7,627 bases of DNA. Source: Shewanella sp. Its GTDB lineage: Bacteria; Pseudomonadota; Gammaproteobacteria; Enterobacterales; Shewanellaceae. Numbering within the stretch: the first letter of the stretch is position 1; the number at the start of each line of letters is the position of its first letter. Position numbers and translations under genes: made by a program. Location of the stretch: contig SDWK01000391.1 of the NCBI GenBank assembly GCA_004195335.1, forward strand, positions 1 to 7,627, in the 5' to 3' direction. The notes under the pieces were generated by a model. The model searched no databases. It was not told the DNA's origin and saw only the letters and a program-made list of their open reading frames with translations. Shown here one piece after another: positions 7,609 to 7,627 of the stretch.

Positions 7609-7627
7609 CTGTCTCTTATACACATCT
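7609..7627. other. Tn5/Nextera mosaic-end adapter (non-genomic)
   Basis: The last 19 bases, CTGTCTCTTATACACATCT, are exactly the reverse complement of the Tn5 transposase mosaic end AGATGTGTATAAGAGACAG used in Nextera libraries. They begin where metH homology stops and would append the spurious residues LSLIHI. This is untrimmed adapter at a contig end, not a natural Tn5 insertion, since nothing follows it. Confidence 0.96.

Noticed and set aside
7609..7627. Natural Tn5/IS50 insertion at the end of metH
   Set aside because: Only the 19-bp synthetic mosaic end is present, exactly at the sequence end; that hybrid end is the library-preparation form and no transposon body follows.

Overview
This is a chromosomal window from a gammaproteobacterium, most likely Shewanella or a close marine relative. 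That is inferred from the close residue-by-residue match of the methionine synthase to the enterobacterial protein, moderate GC in the genes with AT-richer spacers, a MetJ-type operator, and an intergenic inverted-repeat element of a style I associate with Shewanella/Vibrio genomes. The species cannot be fixed from sequence alone.

The left 3.3 kb reads leftward. A two-helix membrane microprotein of 59 residues (3332 to 3153), too short for ordinary ORF cut-offs, is followed after 101 bp by a 950-residue sensor histidine kinase (3051 to 199). The kinase N-terminal half is a complete SLC5 sodium/solute-symporter-like domain of the CbrA/CrbS kind. It is followed by a STAC-like linker, a coiled coil, and DHp and ATPase domains. 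No response regulator is visible, but an open frame begins at position 60 on the same strand and runs off the left edge; it could be the start of the next gene.

The spacer between the divergent units carries the metH control region on the + strand. It has a near-consensus sigma70 promoter (3458-3486) with three tandem 8-bp met boxes (3487-3510) abutting the -10, the layout expected for MetJ/S-adenosylmethionine repression. Between this operator and the metH start sits a 268-bp element (3567-3834) with 34-bp imperfect terminal inverted repeats enclosing two further stem-loops. It looks like a non-coding MITE-like repeat. It forces the predicted metH transcript to carry a leader of about 380 nt, most of it highly structured.

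The right half (from 3877) is metH, cobalamin-dependent methionine synthase, with all four modules and catalytic residues intact. The gene lacks only its last few codons, because the final 19 bases (7609-7627) are exactly the Tn5/Nextera mosaic-end adapter and not genomic DNA. The apparent read-through C-terminus is therefore a sequencing artefact.

Functionally, metH and its MetJ operator form one methionine-homeostasis unit. The kinase and small membrane protein form a separate, divergently transcribed sensing unit; nothing in the sequence links the two beyond the shared spacer.
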